This document shows positions 1-9,348 of a stretch of 32,150 nt of DNA, piece by piece. The translations under genes were made by a program, and so were the position numbers. This DNA comes from an uncultured Eubacteriales bacterium. Its GTDB lineage: Bacteria; Bacillota; Clostridia; Christensenellales; Aristaeellaceae. Positions within the stretch are counted from its first letter, which is position 1. Each line of letters opens with the position of its first letter. The stretch covers positions 1-32,150 of the forward strand of contig CADBCY010000035.1 in NCBI GenBank assembly GCA_902793325.1, read 5' to 3'. The notes under the pieces were generated by a model. The model was given only the letters and a program-made list of their open reading frames with translations. It was not told where the DNA came from and made no database searches.

Positions 1-1800
<1,800 letters not shown>

Positions 1801-1826
1801 CAGTGTCCTCCTCCGTTATCGGTTGG

Positions 1827-1857
1827 CCGGACGGCGGCATGCCCGCATACCGTCCGG
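1827..1857 (-). other. Hairpin in the leader of the histidine kinase gene
   Basis: An 8-bp stem (CCGGACGG pairing with CCGTCCGG) encloses a 15-base loop that can itself partly pair. It lies a short distance upstream of the kinase ribosome binding site, in an untranslated leader of roughly 175 bases. It could affect translation or mRNA stability. It does not match any riboswitch consensus I know, and the role is inferred. Confidence 0.4.
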
Positions 1858-1983
1858 GAGAGGATCAGCGAAAACACTTCGGGACCGGGCATCGTCCGGC
1901 CGCCCGTGTCGGTCGGCAACATCGGCGGAACAGGCGCATCCCGCTCCGCTTTCATGGAAAGAGGGGAGAAAATCCCCGTATAA

Positions 1984-2012
1984 ATTCTAACATGGCCGGC
2001 AAATGAAGTCAA
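1984..2012 (-). promoter_or_regulatory. Promoter of the histidine kinase gene
   Basis: On the minus strand TTGACT (2012-2007) and TAGAAT (1989-1984) are separated by exactly 17 bases. This is a good sigma-A-type promoter in an AT-rich patch, and it predicts a leader of about 175 bases. It means the kinase can be transcribed separately from the cyclase gene upstream. Confidence 0.75.
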
Positions 2013-2014
2013 GA

Positions 2015-2057
2015 CCCGCATTGCCGCGCGGCCGGAACCCAAAGCGCGGCCTGCGGG
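2015..2057 (-). terminator. Imperfect hairpin after the diguanylate cyclase gene
   Basis: An outer stem CCCGCA/TGCGGG and an inner stem GCCGCGC/GCGCGGC with small bulges lie between the cyclase stop codon and the kinase promoter. There is no T-run after it, so it is only a candidate terminator. Confidence 0.35.
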
Positions 2058-2077
2058 CGGATATGGACGCGCGGCCT

Positions 2078-3924
2078 TCAGCGCATCGACGGGTTCGCGC
2101 CCTGTTTCCTGCGCTTGTTTTCGTACATCTTCCCGTCCGCGCGCTGGTACATGGCCTCGAAGGAATCGTCGCCCGCGCCGTAATCCGTCGCGCCGACGCT
2201 GATCGTCACGGCGGCGCCCAGCAGCTCCGGGATGTCGATGCGGCTGACCTCGCGGTGCAGGCGCTCGAGGACCCGCCTCTTTGCGTCCCCGTTCTCCAGG
2301 CCGGGGCAAAGACTGCAAACTCGTCGCCGCCCAGCCGGAACACGACGTCGCTGTCCCGGAACGTCCGGCGCAGCGCGTCCGCGACCGCCGTGATGACCAG
2401 GTCGCCGACGACGTGGCCGAAGTGGTCGTTGATCTGCTTGAAGCTGTCGATGTCCAGCAGTATGAACATCCCCTTCGTGCCCGACGCGAGCATGGCCCGT
2501 ATGCGGGATTCGCCGCTTCTGCGGTTGTTCAGCCTGCTCAGCGCGTCCGTCTCCGCGAGCTCCCGCAGGTGCTCCTGCTGCCTGCGCTCCCTGTCGATCG
2601 ACTCGATCGCCCAGATGATGTGCTTCGGCTTCCCGCGGTCGTCGCGGTCCACCACGATGAGCTGTACGCGCAGCCAGCGCCCCCCGCTGCTCAGGAAATC
2701 ATAGGATACGGAATGCGTGCCCGACAGCCGCTCTTCATACGTGGCGGGGTCCATGAACTGCATCAGCATGTCGCGCGACTCGTCGGCGGCCATCTGCCCG
2801 GCCATCCGGATGGCCCGCCCGCTGTAGTCGGTGAGATCGCCCTCCAGCACCCGCTCCAGCTCGTCGTTGCCGCGCAGGACCGTCATCCGGTTCGTATTCA
2901 GGTCGACCAGCGTCATGGCCTCGTAGATGTCCGCCACCGCGTTCACTTCCCGGGAGAGCTGCTCGGCCTCCCGGTACTTGCGGTCGATCCGCCGGGAGAT
3001 GCCGAACCACACCAGGATCGCCATCGCCAGGAACAGTATCAGTATCAGGTTCAGGTGCCAGATGGAGCCCAGCAGGTTCGCCTCGTTCAGGATCAGCACC
3101 GCGCACCATGCGCCGCTGATCCTCTCCGCGAATATGATCTCGTCGCCCGCGGGGCCGACCTCGTAGTAGTTCTTGCGGCCCGCGATGGCCCGGGCGCGCT
3201 CGACCATCGCCTTCTGGTAGTCGTCCCCGTCCTTCAGGTAGTTCCTCCCGGCCTGGTCGCGCTCCGAATGCACCACCATGCGCCCCTCGCCGTCCATGAT
3301 GAACGCGGCCCGGACGCCCTCCTCCTGCGCCAGGTCGTCCACCGTCTTTTGCAGGCTGTCCATGTAAATGTCCATGGACAACACGCTCTCCCCGTCGCTG
3401 AGGAGCTTGCTGATGGACATCATCATGTCCCCCGTCTGCAGGTTCAGGAACGGCGACACCAGCGTGACCCTGCCCGCGTTCTCCTTCGCGGCGACGTACC
3501 ACGGCCGCAGGGTGGGGTCGTAATCCGCGTCCGGCGCCCAGCCCGAGGCGTCCAGGTAGTCGCCGCGGCAGTAGCCGTACACGCCGGTATAGTTGTTTTC
3601 GACGAGCGTGGCGTAGTTGTCCATCTCCCGGACGAGGTACTCGCCGATCTCCTGATTCGTCTTTCCCTCGGCAATCAGGTTCTCCACGTGGGCGGCGCTG
3701 AACTCGATGGCGTCCGCCGGCCGCGCGAGGTAGTACTCCGTGCTCTTCGCCAGTTGGATGACGTTGTTCTCCCAGATGTTCAGTATGTTCTGCTCCGCGC
3801 TGTCGTACATGTTTCGGAACAGCGCGACGATGATGACGGACACGACGGACAGGATCAGCACGGACACGACGGCGCGCCGGTGCCTGTACCACTGGCGATC
3901 CCTGGATCGTTGGTTCTGCATCAT
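2078..3924 (-). CDS. Cache-GGDEF diguanylate cyclase, frameshifted after the GGDEF motif
   Basis: The protein would make cyclic di-GMP from two GTP in response to an extracytoplasmic signal. The order is a membrane segment at about residues 16-37, a double-Cache sensor with the DPTLRPWY motif, a second membrane segment at about 292-310, a PAS-like region, then the GGDEF domain. RLGGDEF is intact at about 530-536, and an RxxD product-inhibition site (RDSD) lies five residues before it. After GGDEFAVFAP the frame breaks within 2296-2307. One missing base moves translation into a nonsense tail ending at 2206. In the next frame the expected end of the domain reads on perfectly (LENGDAKRR, then VTISVGATDY) to a TGA at 2078. 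The ATG at 3924 is preferred, with GGAG 11 bases upstream; an upstream GTG at 3936 sits only one base after that same GGAG. As read, the gene is broken, or the sequence has an error here. Confidence 0.85.
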
Positions 3925-4088
3925 GGTCTGCGCCACTCCTTTACCCGGTGAAACAACAAAGCGGACGGAACCGACCGGCCTGCCCGCCCCATCGCAGATC
4001 GCATCGGCGCATCGGTTCCCCCCGCGCGGCGCGGCCGACCCGTGCGTTCCCCGCGGTCAGGGCGCCCGACGCCGCGCTTTTTCTACTA

Positions 4089-4117
4089 TATATACAGGCT
4101 GAATCGCCAAAAAGCAA
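4089..4117 (-). promoter_or_regulatory. Promoter of the diguanylate cyclase gene
   Basis: On the minus strand TTGCTT (4117-4112) and TATATA (4094-4089) are spaced by 17 bases, in a conspicuous AT-rich patch. The predicted leader is about 155 bases. I looked in it for a cyclic-di-GMP riboswitch consensus and did not find one. Confidence 0.6.
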
Positions 4118-4206
4118 GGGCCGGCCGCCCGGTTCGAAGACTTCGGCGCCGCCCGTTTCAAACCGTATTTCGACGGCCCGCGCGGCGGGAAAACCTCGCG
4201 CGCCCC

Positions 4207-4235
4207 TTGACATGTGACCGATCGTTCGCTATAAT
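4207..4235 (+). promoter_or_regulatory. Consensus sigma-A promoter of the ABC exporter operon
   Basis: TTGACA (4207-4212) and TATAAT (4230-4235) are both perfect consensus hexamers with a 17-base spacer. Such a promoter is normally strong unless a repressor blocks it. The leader to the ATPase start is about 110 bases. Confidence 0.88.
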
Positions 4236-4350
4236 AGCGACCGCAAGCCGGTAAAGGCGGATGCGGCGAGGGCGCCGATCGAGGCGTCCGGCCGGCATCT
4301 TATCCGGGTCTGCGGGGCGCAAATTTCAAACGAAAAAGAGGCGGCGAGCG

Positions 4351-5079
4351 ATGAGCGACCATGCGATGCTTGAGATCAGGCACTATTCCAAGTCCTACGG
4401 CGCCGGGAAGAAGGCCGTCGACGACGTGTCCCTCAGCGTTGAGCGCGGCGATATCTACGGATTCATCGGGCACAACGGCGCGGGCAAGTCGACGACCATC
4501 CGCGCGGTGGTGGGCGTGCTGGACTTCACCGAGGGGGAAATCACCATCGACGGCCATTCCGTCCGGGACGAGCCGATGGCCTGCAAGCGGGTGACCGCCT
4601 ACATCCCCGACAATCCCGATCTCTACGAAAACCTGACCGGCATACAGTACCTGAACTTCGTGGCGGACGTGTTCGGCATCGGCGCCGCGGAGCGAGAGGC
4701 GCGCATCCGGAAGTACGCCGATCTCTTTGAGATCACGAACGACCTGGGCGACCTGATCGGCGCCTATTCCCACGGCATGAAGCAGAAGCTGGCGATCATC
4801 TCCGCGCTGATCCACCGCCCGAAGCTGCTCGTGCTGGACGAGCCCTTCGTCGGCCTCGACCCGAAGGCGACCTATGCGCTGAAGGAGATCATGCGCGACA
4901 TGTGCCGGCAGGGTACGGCGGTCTTTTTCTCGACCCACGTGCTGGACGTCGCCGAGAAGCTGTGCAACAAGGTCGCGATCATCAAGCGCGGCAGGATCGT
5001 CGCCTCCGGCCCCATGGAGGCGCTGACCGAGGGACATTCGCTGGAGCAGGCGTTCCTGGAGGCGGACGGCGATGAATAA
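4351..5079 (+). CDS. ABC transporter ATP-binding protein (exporter type)
   Basis: This cytoplasmic ATPase of 242 residues would power the permease encoded next. Walker A is GHNGAGKST at residues 40-48, the signature is YSHGMKQ at 139-145, Walker B is LLVLDEP at 159-165, and the switch His is 196. The YSHGMKQ form of the signature and the length are typical of ABC-2-type exporter ATPases (CcmA/EcsA-like) rather than importers. The ATG at 4351 is chosen with GAGG nine bases upstream. An in-frame ATG at 4261 would add a very basic 30-residue leader unlike the family. The last eight bases overlap the permease gene, so the two are translationally coupled. The substrate cannot be told from the sequence. 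Confidence 0.93.
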   Translation: MSDHAMLEIRHYSKSYGAGKKAVDDVSLSVERGDIYGFIGHNGAGKSTTIRAVVGVLDFTEGEITIDGHSVRDEPMACKRVTAYIPDNPDLYENLTGIQYLNFVADVFGIGAAEREARIRKYADLFEITNDLGDLIGAYSHGMKQKLAIISALIHRPKLLVLDEPFVGLDPKATYALKEIMRDMCRQGTAVFFSTHVLDVAEKLCNKVAIIKRGRIVASGPMEALTEGHSLEQAFLEADGDE

Positions 5080-6673
5080 CGGCATGGTACTGCTGAAGGC
5101 GCTGCTCCTGTCCACGAGCCAGCGCAACATCTACCGGCACACGAAGGACAAAAAGAAGCGCCGGCGGATCGTCGGCAACGCCATCGGCGTCGCGTGGCTG
5201 TACGCGGTGATCGTGGCGTTCAGCATCGCGATGTGCGTCGGCTACGGCAAGTTCGGCCTGATCCGGGCCGCGCCGACGCTGTGCGCCCTGATGATCAGCG
5301 CGCTCGCCTTCGTGTTCACGCTGTTCAGGACGAACGGCTACCTGTTCAACTTCCGGGAGTACGACATGCTGATGTCGCTGCCCTTCGAGTCGCGGACCGT
5401 GGCGGCGTGCAGGTTTCTGTACATGTACGTCAGGAACCTGCCCTGGTACCTGAGCGTCTCGCTGGCCACGCTGGTCGGATACGGGATCTACGCCCGCCCG
5501 CCCGTGGCCGCGTACCCCGTCTGGCTCGCGCTGTCGCTGTTCCTGCCGATCCTGCCGATGCTGGCCGCGGCCTTCCTGGGCTTTTTGATCGCGCGGATCA
5601 GCGCGGGCTTCAGGAGGACCGGCCTCGTCCAGACCGTGCTGACGATGGCGCTGGTCATCCTCTGCTTCTCGCTGCGCTTCATCCTCGAGGACGTGTTCCG
5701 GAACAACCGGGTGCAGGCGGTGCTGAGGACCGTCTCGGCGCTCACCGGCAACGCGGCGAAGGGCTACCTGCCCGCCGGGTGGTTCGCGGACGCGGTCGCG
5801 CGGCTGAGCGTCCCCGCGATGCTGCTCCTGGTCGGCGCGAGCGCGCTGGCGTTCGCCGCGGTGTTCCGCATCGTCGGCCGGTCCTACCGGCGCATCAATT
5901 CCGCGATGAAGTCCCACGCCGCGGCGGGCAGGTACCGCGTGGCCGCGCAGAAGCGGCGCAGCGTGGTCGCGGCGATCGCGTTCAAGGAATTCCGGCGGCT
6001 GACCGGCTCCACCGCGTACATGGTCAACGGCGCGATGGGCGTCATACTGGCCCTGCTGGTCGGCGCGGTCGCGCTCGTCGTCGGGCCCGACAGAATCATC
6101 CGCGCGATCACGCACGGCGCGCCGATCGACTCGGTCATGCTCCGGCCCGCGATTCCCTACATCGTCTACTTCTTCACCGGCATGGTCGCCACCACGGCGT
6201 GCTCCCCGTCGCTGGAGGGCAGGAATTACTGGATCCTGCAGAGCCTGCCCATCGAGAAAAAGACGGTGTACCAGGGCAAGATGCTGTTCAACCTGGCGCT
6301 GACGGTTCCGTTTACCGCGCTGTCGATCCTGTGCCTGTGCGTCGCGTCGAAGGCGCCGCTGCTCGATTCGGCGCTGTACCTGGCGCTGGGCGCGGCGCTC
6401 TGCGCGTTTTCGACGGCGTGGGGCTGCGTGTGCGGCATCCGGCACATGCGGCTCGACTGGGAGAACGAGATCGAGGTCATCAAGCAGAGCGCGGCGGTCG
6501 CCGTCTACATGCTGCCGAACATGTTCGCGGTGATGGGCCTCGCCGTGCTGGCGGTGTTCCTCGGCACGAAGATGGGCCCCAGGCTGCCGACGCTCGCCAT
6601 GATCGCGGTGGCGACCGGCGCGGCGGCGCTGTGCTACCGCAGGGTCATGATCCTGTCGCGGCGGCGCGCATGA
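5072..6673 (+). CDS. ABC exporter permease, large two-halved membrane protein
   Basis: This 533-residue protein is highly hydrophobic, with about 12 membrane segments in two halves of about six. The halves share a motif after the second or third segment: MSLPFESRTVAACRF near residue 101 and QSLPIEKKTVYQGKM near 390. This internal repeat suggests the protein arose by duplication and acts as a full membrane domain alone. The start overlaps the ATPase gene by eight bases, so it is almost certainly its partner. Similar permeases in Bacillota are mostly annotated only as putative ABC exporters. Without an adjacent substrate gene I cannot say whether it moves a drug, a peptide or a lipid. Confidence 0.88.
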   Translation: MNNGMVLLKALLLSTSQRNIYRHTKDKKKRRRIVGNAIGVAWLYAVIVAFSIAMCVGYGKFGLIRAAPTLCALMISALAFVFTLFRTNGYLFNFREYDMLMSLPFESRTVAACRFLYMYVRNLPWYLSVSLATLVGYGIYARPPVAAYPVWLALSLFLPILPMLAAAFLGFLIARISAGFRRTGLVQTVLTMALVILCFSLRFILEDVFRNNRVQAVLRTVSALTGNAAKGYLPAGWFADAVARLSVPAMLLLVGASALAFAAVFRIVGRSYRRINSAMKSHAAAGRYRVAAQKRRSVVAAIAFKEFRRLTGSTAYMVNGAMGVILALLVGAVALVVGPDRIIRAITHGAPIDSVMLRPAIPYIVYFFTGMVATTACSPSLEGRNYWILQSLPIEKKTVYQGKMLFNLALTVPFTALSILCLCVASKAPLLDSALYLALGAALCAFSTAWGCVCGIRHMRLDWENEIEVIKQSAAVAVYMLPNMFAVMGLAVLAVFLGTKMGPRLPTLAMIAVATGAAALCYRRVMILSRRRA

Positions 6674-6762
6674 CGCGATGGCGCCGCCCGGAATCCCCCG
6701 ACGGGGGCGGGCCGGTCACGACGCAACACATGGACGACAGGACGAAAGCGAGGAGGCGCGCG

Positions 6763-7362
6763 ATGGACACGGCGTATACGTTCTTTGACATTTCGCAGGA
6801 GGTCTTTTCCTGCAGGGTTTACCCGGGCGATGCGTCGCCGGTGATGACGCCGCAGATGCGCATGGGCGACGGCGCGATCTGCAACCTGAGCGATTTTTCG
6901 ATGTGCGCGCACAACGGCACGCACGTGGACGCGCCGTTCCACTTCTACCGGGACGGCAAGACGATCGACCAGTTGCCCCTGTCGCACTACGCGGGCGACT
7001 GCTACCTGGTCCGGCACGAGGGCGAGGTATCCGCGGCGGACGCCGCCGCGATCCTGCGGCGCGCGGAGGCGGCCGGCGCGCCGCGGCGAATCCTGATCGC
7101 GGGCAGGGCCACCGTCACGGAGGCGGCCGCGCGGGTGTTCGCGGAGGCGGGCATACTGCTGCTCGGCAACGAGAGCCAGACCGTCGGCCCGGAGGACGCG
7201 CCGATGCAGGTGCACCTGATCCTGCTCGGCGCGGAGGTGATCCTGCTGGAGGGCGTCGTGCTGACGGGCATCCCGGAGGGCCGGTATTTCCTGAACGCCG
7301 CGCCGCTGCAGCTGGGCGGCATCGACGGCGCGCCCTGTCGCGCGTGGCTGATGCGCCTGTAG
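6763..7362 (+). CDS. Cyclase / kynurenine formamidase-family metal hydrolase
   Basis: This is a 199-residue enzyme of the cyclase family (Pfam Cyclase), which includes KynB formamidase and isatin hydrolase. The metal-binding signature HNGTHVDAPFH is present at residues 50-60, with His50, His54, Asp56 and His60. The length is right for a single-domain member of about 200 residues. The ATG at 6763 is favoured over the one at 6730 because AGGAGG lies six bases before it. It begins 89 bases after the ABC permease gene on the same strand with no clear terminator between, so co-transcription is possible. No other kynurenine pathway gene is nearby, so the substrate is open and the formamidase name should not be taken literally. 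Confidence 0.88.
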   Translation: MDTAYTFFDISQEVFSCRVYPGDASPVMTPQMRMGDGAICNLSDFSMCAHNGTHVDAPFHFYRDGKTIDQLPLSHYAGDCYLVRHEGEVSAADAAAILRRAEAAGAPRRILIAGRATVTEAAARVFAEAGILLLGNESQTVGPEDAPMQVHLILLGAEVILLEGVVLTGIPEGRYFLNAAPLQLGGIDGAPCRAWLMRL

Positions 7363-7433
7363 CGCCGCGCGACGCCTGCGGGCGGAGCTGCGTCCTGTGG
7401 GCATCCGGGGCGATGAGAGCCTGTCAGCGTTTT

Positions 7434-7450
7434 CTAATCATCCCCTAATC
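7434..7450 (+). promoter_or_regulatory. Direct-repeat operator candidate, copy A
   Basis: CTAATC occurs at 7434-7439 and again at 7445-7450, 11 bases start to start, just upstream of the -35 box. Direct repeats one helical turn apart are typical of OmpR/PhoB-type response regulator sites. The same arrangement is found before the second DUF4342 gene (9332-9348). Its use as a binding site is inferred. Confidence 0.5.
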
Positions 7451-7458
7451 CATTTTTC

Positions 7459-7486
7459 TTGGCATTTCATCTTCCGGCGTTATAAT
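7459..7486 (+). promoter_or_regulatory. Promoter of the full-length DUF4342 gene
   Basis: TTGGCA (7459-7464) and TATAAT (7481-7486) are separated by 16 bases. The short leader, the GGAGGA ribosome binding site and the upstream direct repeats match those of the paralogue on the other strand almost base for base. Confidence 0.8.
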
Positions 7487-7517
7487 GGGCCCATCAAAAC
7501 GAACGGAGGATAAAACC

Positions 7518-7985
7518 ATGACACAGTATGAAATGACCGAGAAGCTTTCCGAGAAGATGAACGTGACCCTGGAGGAGGCCAAGGCCGCCCTGGAGGCGAG
7601 CGAGTGGAACATGCTGGACGCGGCGCTGCTGCTGGAGCAGGAGCACGGCCCGTCCGCCAAGCCGGAGGCCGCGCAGCGCGGCGAGCGCCACAAGGGCCTG
7701 CGCAACGCGGGCCGCGCCGTCCGCAAGCTGGTCGCCTGCGGCAGCCGCAACCGCTTCACGGTGCGCCGCGGCGACGCGGTGGTGGTGGAGCTGCCCGTGA
7801 CCGCGCTGGCGCTGCTGCTGCTGTTCGCCTTCTGGGTTTGCGTGCCGCTGCTGGTGATCGGCCTGTTCGCGGGCTGCCGCTACAGCTTCAGCGGGCAGGA
7901 CCTGAACCGCGAGAGCGTCAACGGCGCGCTCGACAAGGTGGCCGACGCCGCCGAGCGCGTGAAGGCGACCGTCGCCGAAGCCTGA
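7518..7985 (+). CDS. DUF4342 protein with UBA-like N-terminus and membrane segment
   Basis: This 155-residue protein starts at the ATG at 7518, seven bases after GGAGGA. Residues 1-40 form a UBA-like helical domain (VTLEEAKAALEASEWNMLDA). A basic linker follows, then a typical DUF4342 core with RNRFTVRRGDAVVVELPVT at about 77-95 and one hydrophobic stretch at about 96-118. It ends in a short hydrophilic tail. In elongation factor Ts and the nascent-polypeptide-associated complex, UBA-like folds bind other proteins, so a membrane-anchored adaptor is a reasonable guess, but the family's function is not known. It is transcribed from its own promoter and followed by a strong hairpin. A shortened relative lies 1.3 kb away on the opposite strand. 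Confidence 0.88.
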   Translation: MTQYEMTEKLSEKMNVTLEEAKAALEASEWNMLDAALLLEQEHGPSAKPEAAQRGERHKGLRNAGRAVRKLVACGSRNRFTVRRGDAVVVELPVTALALLLLFAFWVCVPLLVIGLFAGCRYSFSGQDLNRESVNGALDKVADAAERVKATVAEA

Positions 7986-8002
7986 CCTGCCGGATTGCAA
8001 AA

Positions 8003-8036
8003 CCATCCCCGCCCGGGACGCGCCGGGCGGGGATGG
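8003..8036. terminator. Bidirectional terminator between DUF4342 and PAP2 genes
   Basis: A perfect 14-bp stem (CCATCCCCGCCCGG and its complement) has a 6-base loop. It lies between two convergent genes. On the minus strand it is followed by TTTT, so it is best placed to stop the PAP2 transcript; on the plus strand it has no T-run. Confidence 0.75.
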
Positions 8037-8045
8037 CTGCATGCC

Positions 8046-8729
8046 TCAACGGGAACCGCGCCCTTGCGGGCCGTCCGCGCGCCGCGGCAGGAGGAGCACG
8101 GCGGACCGGTACAGCGCGTACAGCCCGGCGCTCAGCAGCACGGCGCCGATGATGTCGGTCATCCAGTGCACGCCGGAGATCAGCCTGCCGATCGCCATGA
8201 ACAGCGCGAACCCGGCGGAGAGGATCGCCGTCATGCGCCTGACGGCGGCGCTCCGGGCGCGTCTGTTCACCTGAAACACGAGCGTCGGCATCACGCTGAG
8301 CACCAGCAGCGTCGTGGACGAGGGGTACGACGCCTCCATGACGCCGTTGATCGGGATGGGCCGGTAGTTAATGGGGATCATCTCGAAAATCAGGTATCCG
8401 AGGATGACCAGGATGTAGTACGCCCCCAGCAGCAGGATGTCCGGATCGACCCGGAGCAGGCGCTTCCTTCGGATCCACTGTACCAGTCCGAGCGCGCCGA
8501 AGCCCATGCATATGGCGATCGGCACCAGGCCGAGCCAGTCCGTGAGCGTATAGAGGCCCATGTGGACGCCCGTCAGGCGGTGAAACCAGGTGTTGACCGC
8601 GGCAAAGCCGATGTTCGTGCCGTTCTGCCCGACCGGCCGGACGTCCACGCACTGTATGAGCGCGGTCCACAGCGCGAAGCACAGGATCAGCGCCGCGCCC
8701 ACCGCGATGCCCTTTTTTCCGTTACGCAT
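8046..8729 (-). CDS. PAP2-family membrane phosphatase with altered motifs
   Basis: This 227-residue protein has about six membrane segments and belongs to the PAP2 superfamily, whose members remove phosphate from lipids such as undecaprenyl pyrophosphate or phosphatidic acid. Motif 3 is present as GRLISGVHWMTD, with Arg182, His188 (nucleophile) and Asp192. Motif 1 keeps Arg-Pro at 123-124 but lacks its Lys. Motif 2 reads YPSSTT at 135-140 where PSGH is usual, so the canonical second His is missing. I believe this YPSSTT form recurs in a Bacillota subfamily, so it is probably not a decayed gene. GGAGGAG lies seven bases before the ATG at 8729. It has no clear promoter of its own and may be read through from the short DUF4342 gene upstream. 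Confidence 0.88.
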   Translation of the reverse strand: MRNGKKGIAVGAALILCFALWTALIQCVDVRPVGQNGTNIGFAAVNTWFHRLTGVHMGLYTLTDWLGLVPIAICMGFGALGLVQWIRRKRLLRVDPDILLLGAYYILVILGYLIFEMIPINYRPIPINGVMEASYPSSTTLLVLSVMPTLVFQVNRRARSAAVRRMTAILSAGFALFMAIGRLISGVHWMTDIIGAVLLSAGLYALYRSAVLLLPRRADGPQGRGSR

Positions 8730-8827
8730 TGATATTCTCCTCCAATCCCCTGTGGTTCGGCGCAGCCTCCTGCTTCGCGGGCCACAGGCAATACGCGATT
8801 GCGACGGCGAGGCAGACCCGCGGCGCC

Positions 8828-8857
8828 GAAACCGGCGCGGCCTGCCCCGCCGGTTTC
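8828..8857 (-). terminator. Hairpin upstream of the PAP2 gene
   Basis: A perfect 10-bp stem (GAAACCGGCG and its complement) has a 10-base loop. It is the second of two hairpins in tandem between the short DUF4342 gene and the PAP2 gene. There is no T-run, so it may be a weak terminator or an mRNA-stabilising structure. Confidence 0.4.
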
Positions 8858-8884
8858 CGGCAGGTTGTCCGCCCGCGAAAGTAC

Positions 8885-8915
8885 CCCCGCGACGGATTCT
8901 CCTCCCGTCGCGGGG
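8885..8915 (-). terminator. Hairpin after the short DUF4342 gene
   Basis: A perfect 11-bp stem (CCCCGCGACGG and its complement) has a 9-base loop and is followed on the minus strand by a weak TTT. It probably ends or attenuates the short DUF4342 transcript before the PAP2 gene. Confidence 0.5.
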
Positions 8916-8985
8916 TGTGCGTTATCCTTCTCTTCACGACCTGTCCTGCGCGCGGCGCTCCGCCGCCGGGGCCCCATGGCGTCGG

Positions 8986-9264
8986 CTACAGCAGCGCCAC
9001 GTCCCCGCCGCAGGCCTCGACCCGGTCGGCGCGGGCGATCATCCCGCGGAGGGCGCTGCCGATCCGCCTCAGGCCGCGACGTTCCGCCCTGCGCTCGGTC
9101 CGGTTCCGCTCGGCCTCGGCCCGCTCCGCGCGCGCACGCTCCAACTGCAACAGCCGCGCCGCGTCCAGCACGTTCCATTCCCGCGCCTCGAGGGCGTCGC
9201 GGGCCTCTTCCATGGTCACGCAGATCGTCTCGGAGAGCATTTCCGTCATCTTTTCCCGCGTCAT
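8986..9264 (-). CDS. Short DUF4342 paralogue lacking the membrane half
   Basis: This 92-residue protein is a relative of the DUF4342 protein at 7518. The first 40 residues are 26/40 identical to it, including VT.EEA, ALEA.EWN.LDAA and the flanking LSE. Then comes an Arg/Glu/Ala-rich helical linker at about 41-65 and the sequence GLRRIGSALRGM, which lines up with the linker of the longer protein. It stops after GGDVALL, exactly where the other continues into ELPVT and its membrane segment. So it keeps the UBA-like domain but has lost the membrane anchor. The ATG at 9264 is set by GGAGGAT seven bases upstream, as in the paralogue. It might be a natural soluble partner or a truncated duplicate; the well-kept promoter argues that it is expressed. 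Confidence 0.78.
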   Translation of the reverse strand: MTREKMTEMLSETICVTMEEARDALEAREWNVLDAARLLQLERARAERAEAERNRTERRAERRGLRRIGSALRGMIARADRVEACGGDVALL

Positions 9265-9295
9265 GGCCCTATCCTCCGCTCGTCTTGATGGGTCC

Positions 9296-9323
9296 ATTAT
9301 AGCGCGCGAAAATGAAATAGCAA
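9296..9323 (-). promoter_or_regulatory. Promoter of the short DUF4342 gene
   Basis: On the minus strand TTGCTA (9323-9318) and TATAAT (9301-9296) have a 16-base spacer, the same as in the paralogue. From 92 bases upstream of each start codon the two genes align without gaps, with 75 of 92 bases identical. Confidence 0.8.
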
Positions 9324-9331
9324 GAAAACAG

Positions 9332-9348
9332 GATTAGAGTATCATTAG
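9332..9348 (-). promoter_or_regulatory. Direct-repeat operator candidate, copy B
   Basis: On the minus strand CTAATG (9348-9343) and CTAATC (9337-9332) are 11 bases apart, in the same position relative to the promoter as copy A. The conserved spacing suggests that one regulator controls both genes. Confidence 0.5.

Larger units (their letters stand above)
3925..4350. other. Divergent intergenic region between the cyclase and ABC exporter genes
   Basis: This 426-base gap holds two divergent promoters (4089-4117 minus, 4207-4235 plus) and the leaders of both genes. Short ORFs here are GC-rich chance frames without ribosome binding sites. I see no RNA gene. Confidence 0.6.

Noticed and set aside
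2281-3951. Long plus-strand frame opposite the cyclase gene (556 codons)
   Set aside because: It is the shadow of a real gene in GC-rich DNA. It is rich in Arg, His, Val and Pro, has no ribosome binding site and no recognisable domain.
3925-4082. Cyclic-di-GMP riboswitch in the leader of the cyclase gene
   Set aside because: I looked for the conserved GEMM segments and did not find them.
8722-8937. 71-codon minus-strand frame from a GTG just before the PAP2 gene, ending at its start codon
   Set aside because: It overlaps two strong hairpins, is Arg/Pro-rich and has only a weak ribosome binding site. The overlap with the PAP2 start is probably chance.
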